The notes beneath the pieces were generated by a model. That model saw nothing but the letters and a program-made list of their open reading frames with translations, was not told the DNA's origin and made no database searches. Source: Symbiodinium natans (taxonomy: Eukaryota > Sar > Dinophyceae > Suessiales > Symbiodiniaceae). From it: a stretch of DNA of 64,000 bases. The stretch covers positions 180,001 through 244,000 of the forward strand of contig CAJNDS010000069.1 in NCBI GenBank assembly GCA_905221605.1, in the 5' to 3' direction. Both the position numbers and the translations under genes were made by a program. Positions 35,301 through 46,976 of the stretch are shown piece by piece. Every line of letters starts with the position of its first letter. The first letter of the stretch is position 1.

Positions 35301-38300
35301 TCTTATGAAGGCCTATCTCGAGAAATATCCAGACCATGAATTGGCCGGTATATTCGAAGCTGATCCGTCACTCAACAACTTCTTGCCAGGGTCGCAGGCA
35401 TCACTGGCCGGACATCGTGTCCAGCATGCCTTCGAACTCATGCATGACAAGGAAGCCTGTTACCGCCTCATCGAAGAGTACGTAAACGGAGGTGACGAGT
35501 ACCTTACAGAAGATACCATGCGGGGGGCGTGCTCTCTGCCAGTGCGAAAGAAGGCTGATGATGTGGACGAGGGCATCGGGAACTTGATGGCAGGTGCCAC
35601 TTCACAGGACGAGCACGATCAGTCTGATACGCAATGGAAGAATCTGAGTAGCACTATCTTTCGCAAAATGCTGGATGCACAGATGGAGACGCTTTCGTTC
35701 TATGAGTTCAAGCTTATGCTGTTGACCGGTGATTACCCCAATTTGCCGAAGAACAAGTTGTGGGAAGAGCTGCAGTCCAAAGGATTCATGACAAAGGCAA
35801 ATCTCCGAGTTCGAGGAAGACGTGGCAAAGATATACAAGGTCACCTGATTCCTGTCTTGAAAACAGAGCATCAGCTGTCCGATGTGATATGCACATCTGT
35901 GTCCGAAAGCTTGATGTTTCGCGAACAACATGATTTGAGCTCCTTGAGAGAGTTTATGGAGAAGCATCCATCCAGGGCCCACAATGTCAGCATTCTCAAG
36001 ACTTTCTTCCAGCAGGCAATGAAGCCGAAAGCAAACAAGGGCTGCCCCGACGCCGAGAAACTCGCGAGAAAGCAACTGATGGAAAAGAAACTCAAAAAAC
36101 TGAACGAGTACGAGTCAGCGCTCAACTTCTTCAATAGCCTGCAGGCTACAAAAAGACGTCGGATTATCAGCAAACAAGAGTCATTTCCTACCATGGTCGA
36201 TGATGGAACCAGTCTGTGCTCATTTGACGTATCGTATCACTACCCCGAGCAGAACACGGTGCGGAGTCGCAGATACGCGCGGAAGGGAGGCGCGCAAGTG
36301 GCTCCAAGACGGGTCCAGCACATAACGCTGCCTCACACGCAGGATCTAGATATCCACAACTGTTGTCTTAGCATCCTCAAGCAGTTGCTCGACAAGACAA
36401 ATCCCACTCCAGCTCTACCAGAAGAGCTCCAGAAGGTGCTGAACACATGCGCGGACGAGCGAGACAGCTTTGTCCGTAATTACATGAAGATCTCCTTGCC
36501 CGAAGGAAAGAGCATCATCAACAGCATCTTGAGTGGTGGTCTGCCACCTGCAACTATGCAGAGGGAGCCTGCAATTCTGAAGTTACAGTCTCTGAGTATC
36601 TACTGCAGATGGCTTGCTTGCAACTTGCTGCCACAAGACTTCGACAGGTTTTCGGAAGACACTGAAAGGAAACGACCTTTAGCGTCGACTCTACACGTTC
36701 TTTGGACAGCAGTGGAGGATTCAATTCTGGACGCTTGGCTGAGCGCTATCTGCCCTATGTCGCCGAAGCATGTGTCGCTTCATTTTGATGGTGTCCGGAT
36801 TGACAGAGAACTCGTCAACAACACTCCGGATCTTGTTGCGATGTGTCAGAGGGCTATTCTCGAGAAAACTGGCTTCGATGTTTCAATTGCCAAGAAGGAG
36901 ACGAAGACGATCATGCAGCTGATCGAGAGTGTAGCAGAAACCAAGGTGGCCTTGCGAGCTGTGCCAGCACATCTGTTAGAAGATGGTAATTGCATTCCTT
37001 GTGCGCTGTGGCATCTCAATTCTAAACTTCGGGAAAACATCACCAAGATATTTGGTGACCCCAGCGCTCCAGACAACCAGCAGGCGCTAAAGAGCCGTTG
37101 TCGTTCGTACAGGTCTTGCATGGCAGCGCTGAAGCAGGACTTCACAGGCTGCGTTGGTCTTCCTGACGCTGAGATCGCAAGCTTCCTGTTGCACTTCGAG
37201 AACGATGGCAAGCCGCACTCGGTGACTGTCCAATACAATGCTTCCAAGGAGTATGTCTCTGTTCTGAACGGCTCTATGCACTACCGACTCCAGACCAGCC
37301 AGTTCATGTCGGCGTTTTTCAACGGTATTGATACTTCCACAGCTGTTTGTTTTTGGCAAACGCATCACCCAAGCAGTAAGCAAGGCTGCGAAAATGGCCT
37401 GTTGGATCTCGAAGCTGGCATGGAGGGGTCGGTGAGCGAGAGCGATGTTTCCGACGATGTTCAGAAAGAGCAGTGCACGCAACAGTCTTTTATCCTGGAT
37501 GAGAACGAAGAGTTAGCGTTTCCAGACGTCATATTAAAGAGCTTGAAAGAGGAGGTCAGCCAATACACGGACAGACTATGTAGCAAGACAGACGTTCGCA
37601 GACAGAACGGCAGGTACAGCTGTGAGCTGTGTCCGTTTCGAAGCTTCAAGGAGCTCAGAGGGCTCAAGGTGCATGTGCAGAAGCACCACCACCAGAAGAA
37701 CCAGTTCGTTTGCTCGGGCACAAAGCAAATCAAGGCGATAGCAGCTCTTCATGACCATCATGCTGGGCTTCAAGAACGCTGCAAGCAGTATCTGCAAACA
37801 ACCGCGAGGCTCATGTCGTCCACTATTGTACCAGCGCTCCCAAGGACAAAGAATTACATAGACAAGGATATCAGGCTGCTTTACACCTCTTCTGGACCGA
37901 TGTATGTGAGCCATCGAAGTCTGAAAGAGGGCACGTTCGCTAGAAGAGTTCGCAACGTGTACTATGACAAGTCATTTGCAGAAGCGTTTCTTCAGGAAAT
38001 CCTGATGCAACTCATCCAGGCCAGTGTTGCTCACGGGGTGAACGTGTTAGGTCTGTGTTGGTGTGCTGAAAGATGTCATCATGTCGTTGCATCTTCCTTT
38101 TTTAGTTAGGTGCGAACAACTTGGCCTCGACTTCACCTGCGAGCACAAGACGCGGGCAACGTGTTGTCCTCACTGTATCCCACACACACCCGCTTCTGGT
38201 GGCCAATTCTGGAAGACGTCGCGTATTCCCCTGCCATACAGGACAGATTGCGCTGCATGTTAGAAGTGCTCGAGCAGTCTGAAGAATGGAGCTACATCAG

Positions 38301-39519
38301 CACGGATGCGACACTGAAGACATGCCTGAAGCTGAAGGGACAGGAGTCCTATCGCGCATCGAAAAGAGTTCGGAATGATGCACCCTTTCCTGACAGCGTT
38401 GCGTGGAGACGCCTTCTCACGGTGCGCGGTCGCACAGGAGCAGTGCTGCTACTCGAGCCAATTCGGACGGAAAAGTCTGAGGATTTGATAGAAGCGTTTG
38501 AAAACAATTTTTCGGACGTTGCTCTGGATCAAGTGCGGTATATGGCTACAGACCAACCTTCGCCCAAGCTGTACCAGTGGCTGAACACAAAGTGCCCGAA
38601 CCTGGTTTGCTTATGCCTCGATCCAATTCATTTAGCTATTGTCTATGAGTATGCCCAGTGGAACAAGAAGACAGTTGGCTCGAAGATGCTGCGAGCCCTA
38701 CTGTCAAAGGTTCTGGCTGTTGATGACCAGAAGACTAGCAGTGACTGGGGCCCTTTTTTCAATGGCTCGAATCCCACGCCACTGAACAAGGCAGAAGAAA
38801 TTATGAGAGAGAAGATTCTGCAGTGTTCAATGTCCGAAAGGCAGGCAAAGAAAATCATGGCTGAGTTAGACACTTCCACACCCTTTCGCGATCGGCTGGC
38901 CTTCATCAGCGGACTCGCAGCCATATGCTCTCTGAGACAGGAGGAAGTTTCCCGAAAGGTCACAGGCGCGAACAAGGAGGTCTACATGGTCTTATGGGCA
39001 GCATGTGCGCCGGACCGGTTGGAATGGCTTTGGAACAATGTCAGATTGCGGCATACTCTGACAAAGGCGCAGCAGCTTTTTCTTCCGAGCGGTACCTCAT
39101 CCAATGAAGCGTTGCACGCCGAGATTAATTCTTGGTTGCGCACATGCAACTCGCTTCACAGGTCGACTCTTCGTCTCAAGCTACGATTGATGCAGTACCG
39201 CAAACTGTTGACGCATCACATAGCCACATGCTATCCGTTTGCTAGAATGACGGCAGAAGGTGTCGTTTTATCTCGAGCGCTGGCTAAGCCAACGTGGTTG
39301 GTGGAGACCTGGAATGCTTGGTGCGAGGAGCAACGTCGCGATGGAGGCCAAAGCAAGGCTGATCTGCCCCTTATGCGCTCTCGTGATATTGAGATCGCTA
39401 TGGTAAAGGGTTGGGTGCAAAAGAAACCCGCGTCAAAGCGGCGTCGAATTAAGCGAACTCCATGTTCTGCCAAGCGCCAGCACCAACTAAAGGTTGGTGG
39501 GGTAAAGGGGCATAAGTGA
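32390..39519 (+). CDS. Giant mobile-element protein: PD-(D/E)XK nuclease, SF3-like helicase, putative polymerase, cysteine-protease-like domain, C2H2 finger, DDE transposase-like domain
   Basis: Four exons join in frame: 32,390-32,669; 32,749-35,107; 35,196-38,037; 38,110-39,519 (about 2,296 aa). Introns of 79, 88 and 72 nt have GT-AG, GA-AG|G and GT-AG|G borders; the exon-3 end could be 38,043 instead. Domains by spliced residue: nuclease about 195-330 (GTWTHAMLE; GSIDLVL; LILIDWKR; QLNLY, the RecB/Cas4-type pattern); SF3/D5-like ATPase about 780-920 (GISPGGVGQS with Gln for the Walker A Lys; FIITGQEAPE; LELNRM; ILRRALVW), split by the GA-AG intron; possible palm polymerase about 1260-1420 (DLDIHNCCLSIL; KSIINSILSGG; LHFDGVRI), tentative; cysteine-protease-like 1475-1575 (DGNCIPCALWHL, KPHSV); C2H2 finger 1689-1710; DDE domain from about 1885 (STDATLK D1893, ATDQPSP D1975, DPIHLAI, SNEALHAEIN E2160), spaced like ISL3/MULE transposases. 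The architecture suggests a self-replicating DNA transposon. Confidence 0.62.
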
Positions 39520-40590
39520 CACCGCAAAGCGACTGTTGCTGTGCGCGACATGTCGCAATCGTGAGGTTGCGACGGGTGTGAAACGACGGATAGCAAAACG
39601 CGCGTGTTGTTGCCCTTGTTGGATGACCTGCTCCTTTGCACTAAGAGACGCGTGCCTGATAAGTTCATTGTGACAAGATCTTGCTGGCTGGCGCAGGACT
39701 GTGATCACTTCGATGACGTTTTCCCTTCACCTATGCCATGATTTGAGTTTGGCACGCTTGGTTGAGTGTGTTTTGACACGTGTGCTGTGTCAATTCTTCA
39801 CGCACGCCAGTCTCACATCGACTGAACCTTGATCCAAACTAGCCTCATTTAATCTTCTACATGGTTTACCTTGCCCTGATGCCCGGCATCCTTTAAAGTT
39901 ATCAGGTATATTGAAGGCTACGCCGAAGTCTGGAGTTACATAAAGTTGCGCGCAGGCAACGCATGATCCGTGACTGGAAGGAATTCTCCGAGATACGGTG
40001 TGTCTGTCATGTTGGGTGTACCAGATGCTCTCACCGGTCACGGGTTCGTGCTCGCGACTAGCGACTCGGCTCTTTGTCGGCTAGACATCGAAGGTGTTGT
40101 CGGCCTCGCTCGAAGTGCTACTACACTAATGAAGTTTGATCTATGGTACGCGCGTGAAGCCCATTGTGCTCGCCTTGGCAATCTGGCACGCTGCTCAAAG
40201 GCTCCTGCATGAACCGCCCATAGCCTACAAGCGAGCTGCAGCTCCATGTCTTATCAAGCAGACACGTGCACCTGGCGACACGTGAAATGCCTCACAAGAC
40301 CACCCTGCTGGACGTTCGAAACTTTCAAGTGTCCACCCGAGTCGGAAATTCTAACCCTTTCAAGTGGACTGACCTCCGAGCTAAGCCGTAGATGCCCAGG
40401 CAGATTAGTATCATGGGGTACGGTTTCTCAGGTATCAACATCGTATGCATCAGCGGCACCGGCACGGTCCACAAGACCCTAGCGAATGACGCCGCCTTGT
40501 GTCCCCTCATGATTGTTCCGGAGGAAAGCGAACTTTGCTAAGCTGACAGCTAGTGTAGAGTGTAGACAGGAAACACCTGAATACGACTGC
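39520..40590. other. Unassigned 3' flank of the element
   Basis: Non-repetitive DNA with no recognised gene. A short hairpin (GTCGCAA...TTGCGAC, 39,552-39,573) lies just after the giant gene's stop. The right end of the element probably falls here, but no terminal repeat was identified. Confidence 0.4.
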
Positions 40591-40592
40591 TG

Positions 40593-41120
40593 GTGGATGC
40601 GGACGCCAACAAACTTGCGCACATTGAGGACATGGGCAAAGCCGCCCTCGTGGACGCATCTTCCAAGGGCCATGTCGAGATTGTACGTTTTCTGCTGGAT
40701 GCTGTTGCCGACAAGAACTTGTGGGACGACTACAACGCGAATGCTCTCATGGCCACATTTTCTCAGGGCCACGTGGAGATTGTGCGTTTGCTGGTGGACG
40801 CTGGTGCCGACAAGAACTTGCTGGACGAGTTCCGCGCGACCGCTCTCATGCGCGCATCTTCCGAGGGCCACGTCGAGATTGTACGTTTGCTGTTGGATGC
40901 TGGTGCTGGCAAGATCTTGGAGGACGAGTACCACGTGACCGCTCTCATCGCGCATGTTCCGAGGGCCATGTCGAGATTGTACATATGCTGCTGGACGCTG
41001 GTGCCGACCAGTCCTGACAGGAAAATGCAGGAAAGATCCGGCCTGACCGCTCTCGTGGACGCATCTTCCAAGAGCCATGTCGAGACTGTACGTGTTCTGC
41101 TGGGTTCTTTCACTAGGCCT
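40593..41120 (+). pseudogene. Ankyrin-repeat gene fragment, frameshifted
   Basis: Five degenerate roughly 33-aa ankyrin repeats (ALMRASSEGHVEIVRLLLDA, with ADKNLLDEFRA between). The fourth is broken by a single missing base near 40,948: the GHVEIV frame continues in another phase and meets a stop at 41,015-41,017, and a fifth repeat (ALVDASSKSHVETVRVLL) resumes in the original frame. The 5' end begins mid-repeat without a clear start codon. Likely a decayed piece of a larger ankyrin gene; similar repeats are abundant in dinoflagellate genomes. Confidence 0.65.
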
Positions 41121-41395
41121 CTCTCAGAAGTAGGAGCAGGCGAATCTCCTAATGTGAGTAGTTCAGTTGGCACTGTGTCGGCATCGTCGATACGCAACAA
41201 GGTGAGAGGCGAGTTAGTGGTGGTGGTGGTAGTAGTAGCATCACGAGCAATCATATGCAGTTGTTGTAGTCGAAGCAGGAGGAGGTGGTAATAGAAATCG
41301 TCATATTCATTTAATAACGCATTAATAGCAGGTATATCTATTGTCAAACATAGTCAACACAAGGACGGTGCGCGAAATAGACCCTAAAGGTCTCG

Positions 41396-41476
41396 GCCAC
41401 ATATATATATATATATACATATGTGCCAATGTATGTAGATGTGTATATATATATATATATTTATTTATTTATTTAT
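41396..41476. repeat. (AT)n and TTTA microsatellites
   Basis: Two ATATAT runs and an ATTTATTT run, low complexity. Confidence 0.9.
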
Positions 41477-41732
41477 TCTTGTAAAACTAGATTTAGGTGA
41501 AGATAGTGAACATAGTAGATATGTAATTCTAGGATAAATATCACCGAATTGTGGTGTGTAGCCTCTGGCAACAAAGAAAACTGGACACGCTCCCCTCCTG
41601 GAGGGTTTACCAGAAGACGGGCTGGGAAGCTGCAGGTATCCTAAACCCTAAACCCGAAACCCTAAACCCTAAACCCTAGACCCTAGATCCCTAAACCCTA
41701 AACCCTAAACCCTGCCATTCCGGGGTGCTGGC

Positions 41733-41769
41733 CCCAAATGACATCGGAGCCGAGCAGCACGTCAACGGC
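41733..41769 (-). CDS. Candidate 37-nt exon, methyltransferase-like motif
   Basis: The acceptor is GGTCAG|G and the donor GC. It reads AVDVLLGSDVIWG, similar to the D-hydrophobic-GSDVIY motif of Methyltransf_16-type lysine methyltransferases. CCCTAAA repeats lie to its left (41,640-41,710) and TTTAGGG repeats to its right (41,818-41,845). Assignment from one motif only. Confidence 0.42.
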
Positions 41770-42395
41770 CTGACCAGGAAAAGCAGAATTCCAGCGGTGT
41801 GCCCCGTGCCACTGCAGGGTTCAGGGTTTAGGGTTTAGGGTTCAGGAGGGTTCTTACCTGAAGACTCTTGATGTAGCTCCTGTTGGGGGTCAATCCTGTC
41901 AATATGAAGATGTGCACCTGAAAGGTATTACATTGGAGCTTTTCGGTATAGCGTTGAGGGTGCTGCCGAGACTTCTTTGCTGTAGAAGCTCCTGTTCAGC
42001 ATTACTTGCATTCTAGAGGATGAAGGGGTAGGCAAGTGACGCCAGGAAAAGATATCTACGCTATAGTGCCCCGTCTGCACTCAAAGTCCTCTAAGCCCTC
42101 AACTCCTCACCCAATCCCGGGTTAGGGTTGCAGGGTTGAGGCTTTATACCTAGAGTCCCCCGGCAACTTGAACAAGACCACACAAACCCAGCAGCTTTTG
42201 CACATTGCAAGATCTACCCCTAAACCCTATCCCTGTATGGGGATTGCCGAGAATAGGGGTGCCCCTCATATACCCCGAAATACCATAATCCTCTTTAAAG
42301 GAACCCCAAAAGCTAGACTCCGAAACCCCCACCCCTAAACCCTAAACCCTAAACCCATATAAGGCCTAAGCCCCAACCTTCAAGTCGAGGTTCAC

Positions 42396-42436
42396 CCGGC
42401 CTTAGCGGGAGGAGGCGTCGTGCCATCCAGAAGCTC
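42396..42436 (-). CDS. Candidate 41-nt exon
   Basis: The acceptor is CTTGCAG|G and the donor GTGAAC. It reads ELLDGTTPPPAKAG. It lies between CCCTAAA (42,330-42,355) and TTTAGGG (42,449-42,520) repeats. Confidence 0.4.
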
Positions 42437-42595
42437 CTGCAAGCACCAGGGTTTAGGGTTTAGGGTGTAGGGTTGTGTTTTGGGTTTAGGGTGTAGGGTT
42501 GAGGGCTGAGGGTTTAGGGTGCTCGGGGCTGATGGGTTTAAGGGCTTAAGGGCATAAGGGCTCAGTGGCTTGAGCTGCAATGTGCTTGCAATGCT

Positions 42596-42708
42596 CTTGG
42601 TAGCCCAGTAGCCATATTATAATAAGGGCACCCTTTTTTGGGGGCTGGCTACTTTATAAGGGAACCGATAACCAACAAAAAGGTAAAGGGTACCACTGGG
42701 CTACCAAG
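42596..42708. mobile_element. MITE-like hairpin, family 2
   Basis: Inverted ends CTTGGTAGCCCAGT and its complement. The inner AAGGGCACCCTTTTTTG and AAAGGTAAAGGGTACC relate it to the copies at 47,838 and 50,709. Confidence 0.6.
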
Positions 42709-42880
42709 AACCTTTTTACGTGCTTACCCGTCTGTAAAAAACTCGATATTCAAGAGCAAGACCCCACGCTGTAACAGATAAACCCCATGAACCCTATAAA
42801 ACCCCTAAAAATTTCCCAGACAAAGCCTTACAAAAAACCCTAGAAAAACTCTGTAAAAACCCTGTAAAGACCCCTATACA

Positions 42881-42962
42881 TTGGGATGTTCCCCCTTATA
42901 CTAACAGTCCTGAGTAAGCATTATAGGGGGTACTATAATCCCTATAAGGACTGTTAGTATAC
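42881..42962. mobile_element. Family-1 hairpin, right end missing
   Basis: Starts TTGGGATGTTCCCCCTTATA and keeps the inner stem to GGACTGTTAGTATA, but the closing GGAACATCCCAA end is absent. Confidence 0.55.
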
Positions 42963-43055
42963 TCGCGCGTGGAGCTGTAACCCAGAGGTCTTTTGTGAGG
43001 AAGCCGCAGTGCAAGTGCGTTTTGCGCTTTCGTACATAAACAGCGAGCGCATCGT

Positions 43056-43210
43056 TCAACGCTTTCCAAGCAACTTGCTCATGCTGTAAGCCACTGCTGA
43101 AGCAGCGAACTCTTTTCCCACGCCAGCGTGGTACACATGGACAAAGTCAGCATTGAAAAAGGCTGCCGGCGACTCATCAGGATCCAGTAGCACGTGTTGC
43201 AGAAGAGGGC
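43056..43210 (-). CDS. Terminal exon of an unidentified gene (50 aa and stop)
   Basis: The acceptor is ATGGAG|G, followed by 155 nt that encode LLQHVLLDPDESPAAFF, then ADFVHVYHAGVGKEFAAS and AVAYSMSKLLGKR with a TGA stop. The longest exon-like block in this half of the window. No family recognised. Because it ends in a stop, exons at lower coordinates (42,396 and 41,733) must belong to another gene. Confidence 0.5.
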
Positions 43211-43963
43211 CTCCATTGCCTGCTCATGGAAGTGGGTTGCTGGGAGCAATCCTAAGCAGGCCTCCCGCAAAAAAACACCACCACCCACCCCATCCCCTCA
43301 AGGCGTCTAAGCGTCACGGACTCCTTGGATTCTTAGACATCAACACGAACCCTAAGCCCTGAGCCCTAAACCCAAAAGAAAGGTTTGGGGTTTAGAGTTT
43401 AGGGCCTTTCCAGAACTATCATGATATGGGTAGTACGCTAAAATTTTGGGGGGTCCATTTTAGAAGGGTGCGAACCCTAAACCCTAAAACCCGAAACCCT
43501 AAAGCCCTATACCCTGAACCCTATAGCCCTAAACCCACTTGGCTCCTCCCAAATCAGCTTGGCCACTTCCAACGCCACCTCTCTAGTCTGCATGTTTGGG
43601 CTAAGAGTTGAAGGTCGAGTTTGTGGTTTAGGTTTAGGGTTTGGGGTTTTGGGGTTGAAGGGCTCAGCGATTTCTCGGCAGAAGCCCCCAGACCCCCAAA
43701 CCGCCCCAAAACACCACCCAAATCCTTAAAGCCTGCACAAGGTGGAATTCTCTAACTCATGGGCCCTTTCAAGGCTCCATACTATCATCGGATCCTCAAA
43801 AAGGACTAATCCAGGGGTCGGAAGAAGTACTGGTAATATTCCTCTATGGCCCCTACACAATTATACTATACTACCCAAAACCCTATTCTAATCTTTTAAG
43901 GCCCTCTATCTTGCCTTCCAGAACCTCCCACATGTAAACTCCGGACCACGCAGTCAGTGGATA

Positions 43964-44098
43964 GGGGATCCGAAGCATGGGCCTCCCTTGTTGTATAATC
44001 CCCTATATACACTATATACATATTATACCATATATATATATACATATACATATATAGATTTAATATATATATATATATGGGAAAATACTTCGGATCCC
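43964..44098. mobile_element. MITE-like element with AT-rich core, possibly nested
   Basis: Inverted ends GGGATCCGAAG / CTTCGGATCCC around an ATATATAC-rich core. A second inverted pair (CATGGGCCCTT at 43,758 and its complement at 44,126) encloses it, suggesting one element inside another. Confidence 0.5.
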
Positions 44099-44361
44099 AA
44101 GAAAGGAGAGTAAGGTACCAACACTAAGGGCCCATGGTTCCAAGCTTAGACTGGAAGGTTCAGAGGCTCGGTGGGTTGGCGCTGTCTCGTGCACCAGCAT
44201 GATGAAAAGCCTGGTGGTGCCTGTGATTTAGGGCTTCGGGGTCTGCTCTCCCTCCCACTCTCTCCGGCTTGCAGGGTTTAGGGTTTAGGGTTCAGGGTTT
44301 AGGCTTTAAGGTTTAGGGTTTAGGGTCCTTGCTCTGGGTGTGTGGCTGGCGCGACTCGCTC

Positions 44362-44403
44362 CTCGTTAGCCCGTGCGTTGTGCTCCAGATTGGTGAGGAC
44401 AGC
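44362..44403 (-). CDS. Candidate 42-nt exon
   Basis: The acceptor is TTCACAG|G and the donor GA (GAGCGA). It reads AVLTNLEHNARANE. The gene is not recognised; it could belong with the terminal exon at 43,056. Confidence 0.4.
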
Positions 44404-45825
44404 CTGTGAAAGGATTTCGGAAAGCCACATCCCAAATACCAAAATTAGGTTTAGGGTTTAGGGTTCAGGGTTTAGGATTTTAAGACATGAGGATGCGTGA
44501 AAACCCCCTATCCCGGAAGATATCGCTCTTGTTTACTCTTATCCTTTTCTCGAGTTTCAGCATGGTTCTGAACGTTATCGTCCTTTTTTACTCCAAATTT
44601 CCAACTAAACTGTATCCCTAAAACCTGCTTGAGCCCTGCACCTTATGGCTGCGTGCGCAAGCCCATACCCTAACTATCCTTAACACCTGAAACCCTAAAC
44701 CCTAAACCCTAAACCCTAAACCCTAACATGGCTCGAGGGAGTCGGCCGGGAAGTACTTCAAGAATTACCTACGATGTGGGAGAGTCTGCGAACTTCAAAC
44801 CTGGTTACCTACTTCTCACCCGAAAGCCTAAACACCCCATGTACACCCTATACGCCCTACACAGTCTATAAAGCCTGTAAACCCTATAAACCCTCTAAAT
44901 CCTAAATCCTACAAAGCCTCTACACCCTATAAACCCTCTAAATCGTCGAAACCATAGACCCTAAAATCCTACAACCCGGGCAACCTCGGAGTCAAAAAGG
45001 GGACCCCGTTGTTTGTTTACAAGGGCTTCGGACTTGGGGTTTAGGGTTGGGGTTTAGGGTTTAAGGTTTAGGGTTTAGGGTTTAGGGCTTAGGGTTTGGG
45101 GTTTAGGGTTGAAGCCTAACCTGACCCCTGGCCCTCCAACAAGGGAATCCAGGCCCTCACCTGGTCCGAGAAACTTGACAGGTCTGGGGTTGCATCGAGA
45201 AGGGTTTAGGGTTTAGGTTTTAGGGCTAGGGTTTAGGGTTTAGGATTTAGGGTTTAGATGTAGGAGTCTAAGAAAAAGAAAACAGATTTGGGATTGTTTC
45301 TCATGTTTTGCCCAAATGTGATGGGTGGACTGCCAGATCCCTGATGTAGGGTAGGGTTCAAGGCTTCCACTTCTTCCCTCAAGGCTTAGCCTAAATTCGG
45401 AACCAACTGAAAGTCTGTTGGCATTTCAGCTCCTCTAGCACTGTTGCATTGGCCCGCTGCAGCCAAATGCCTAGGTCCCGTAACTAACCGTAAACCCCAA
45501 GCCCGAAAACCCTAAAACCTTACAACCCTAAAGCCGCGAAACCCGAAAAACCCGAAAACCCGAAAACCCTAAAACCCTAAAACCCTAAACCCTAAAACCC
45601 CCAAAAACCCTCTGCAACCTCGCGCTTCGCAGCTTTTTCCGATGTCCTGCAGCCACGCCTCCGGATGATCCCTCTAAACCCTCCTGAAGCCCTAAAATGC
45701 CCGAAACTCTCATCCCCACACCCCAGGGGGCAACACCCCAAGTCCAAGACCTGCGAGGGGTTGGGGGGGGGGGGGGGGGGGGCAAGTCGCGAAGCGGGGC
45801 GAGGCCTTTCGCTGCCTGCTCTCAC

Positions 45826-45875
45826 TGCCACACCAGCTGGGTCATGCTGCCAAGGACGTCCGGGACACGCGGCTC
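45826..45875 (-). CDS. Candidate 50-nt exon
   Basis: The acceptor is GTCCAG|G and the donor GTGAGA. It reads EPRVPDVLGSMTQLVW. Confidence 0.4.
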
Positions 45876-46550
45876 CTGGACCAAGGGATTTGTAGGAGCT
45901 AGCCTGTGGGGCCTTTGTAACGGCTTGAGGTTTGGGTATTGGATTCGTAAGCCGACGCCAATCGAAAATACTAGCATCTGTCCCAGACTGCAACAATTGT
46001 ATTGTATCATGATTTTAATCCATCATACATGGTTGTATTTAATTTTTTTATCCTATTATACTATTCAATTATCAAGCAGGCCTGAATAAGCTCCACTGCA
46101 TCTGCAGAGCCGCCTGTCGCGCTTGGCTGGGTCCACGGCTCCGCGGGCCTTCGAAAGTACCGGGATCTTGCTAATTCAGGAAATGAAGTACCGTAATCGG
46201 TTCGATGGCAAATGATTCAGTATCCATCTTTCGTTAAGTTACTTAACAAGAATCCAAAAGCAGAATCTGGACATCTTCCGCTCATTCCTCCAACCTTGAT
46301 AGAAACCGATCGCTGTATCCGCAACGTACGAAACTGAGACCCCAAACCTGCAACGATGCTTCAAACCGACTGAGGTCAACCCAGAGCAATGGCCCACGAG
46401 GCCCTAAGACGTTCCGGCCCTGAAATTCACATGTCCTAGAGTCCAAGCAACAAAGAGGTTGAGGGTTGATAAGGAATAACTAGGGAAAGAAGTGCGCCCT
46501 TTTGTGACGCAAGAGCAAGGGAAGCTCGCCGAGCCCTAGAAGAACAGGAA

Positions 46551-46698
46551 CCCTAAACCCTAAACCCTAAACCCTCAACCCTAAACCCTAAACCCTCAAC
46601 CCTAAACCCTAAACCCTAAACCCTAAAGCCTAAACCCTAAACCCTAAACCCTAACCCTAAACCCTAAACCCTGAACCCTGAACCCTGAACCCTAAACC
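46551..46698. repeat. Interstitial (CCCTAAA)n array
   Basis: About 20 CCCTAAA units with CCCTCAA and CCCTGAA variants. TTTAGGG arrays follow at 46,796-46,870 and 46,994-47,060. Confidence 0.93.
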
Positions 46699-46932
46699 TT
46701 ATGGGCCCACTGGGAGGGGTGGGGGCAGCAAGCACCCTTGAACCCTAAACCCTCTTCTCAAAGACCTAGGCTGACCCCCCTAAGCCCTGGGTTTGGGGTT
46801 TAGGGTTTAGGGTTTAGGGTTTAGGGTGTGGGGTTTAGGGTTTAGGGCTAGGGTTTAGGGTTTTAGGGTTTAGGGCTTATAGGGCTTCGGGTGCCTGTCT
46901 CAGGGGCGTCCCTGGCGCTGCGAGCGCCTCAC

Positions 46933-46976
46933 TTTGCCAGCCCGTGCTTCGCTCGGTGCGCCTCTTGGAAGGCCAC
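46933..46976 (-). CDS. Candidate 44-nt exon
   Basis: The acceptor is CTTGAG|G and the donor GTGAGG. It reads VAFQEAHRAKHGLA, a helix-like segment. A plus-strand reading (GVPGAASASLCQPVLRS) with its own donor is an alternative. Confidence 0.38.

Noticed and set aside
41733-44403. One methyltransferase gene joining the exons at 44,362, 42,396 and 41,733
   Set aside because: A coding exon ending in a stop (43,056-43,210) lies between them on the same strand, so they cannot be one simple transcript; only the 41,733 motif is kept as a hint.
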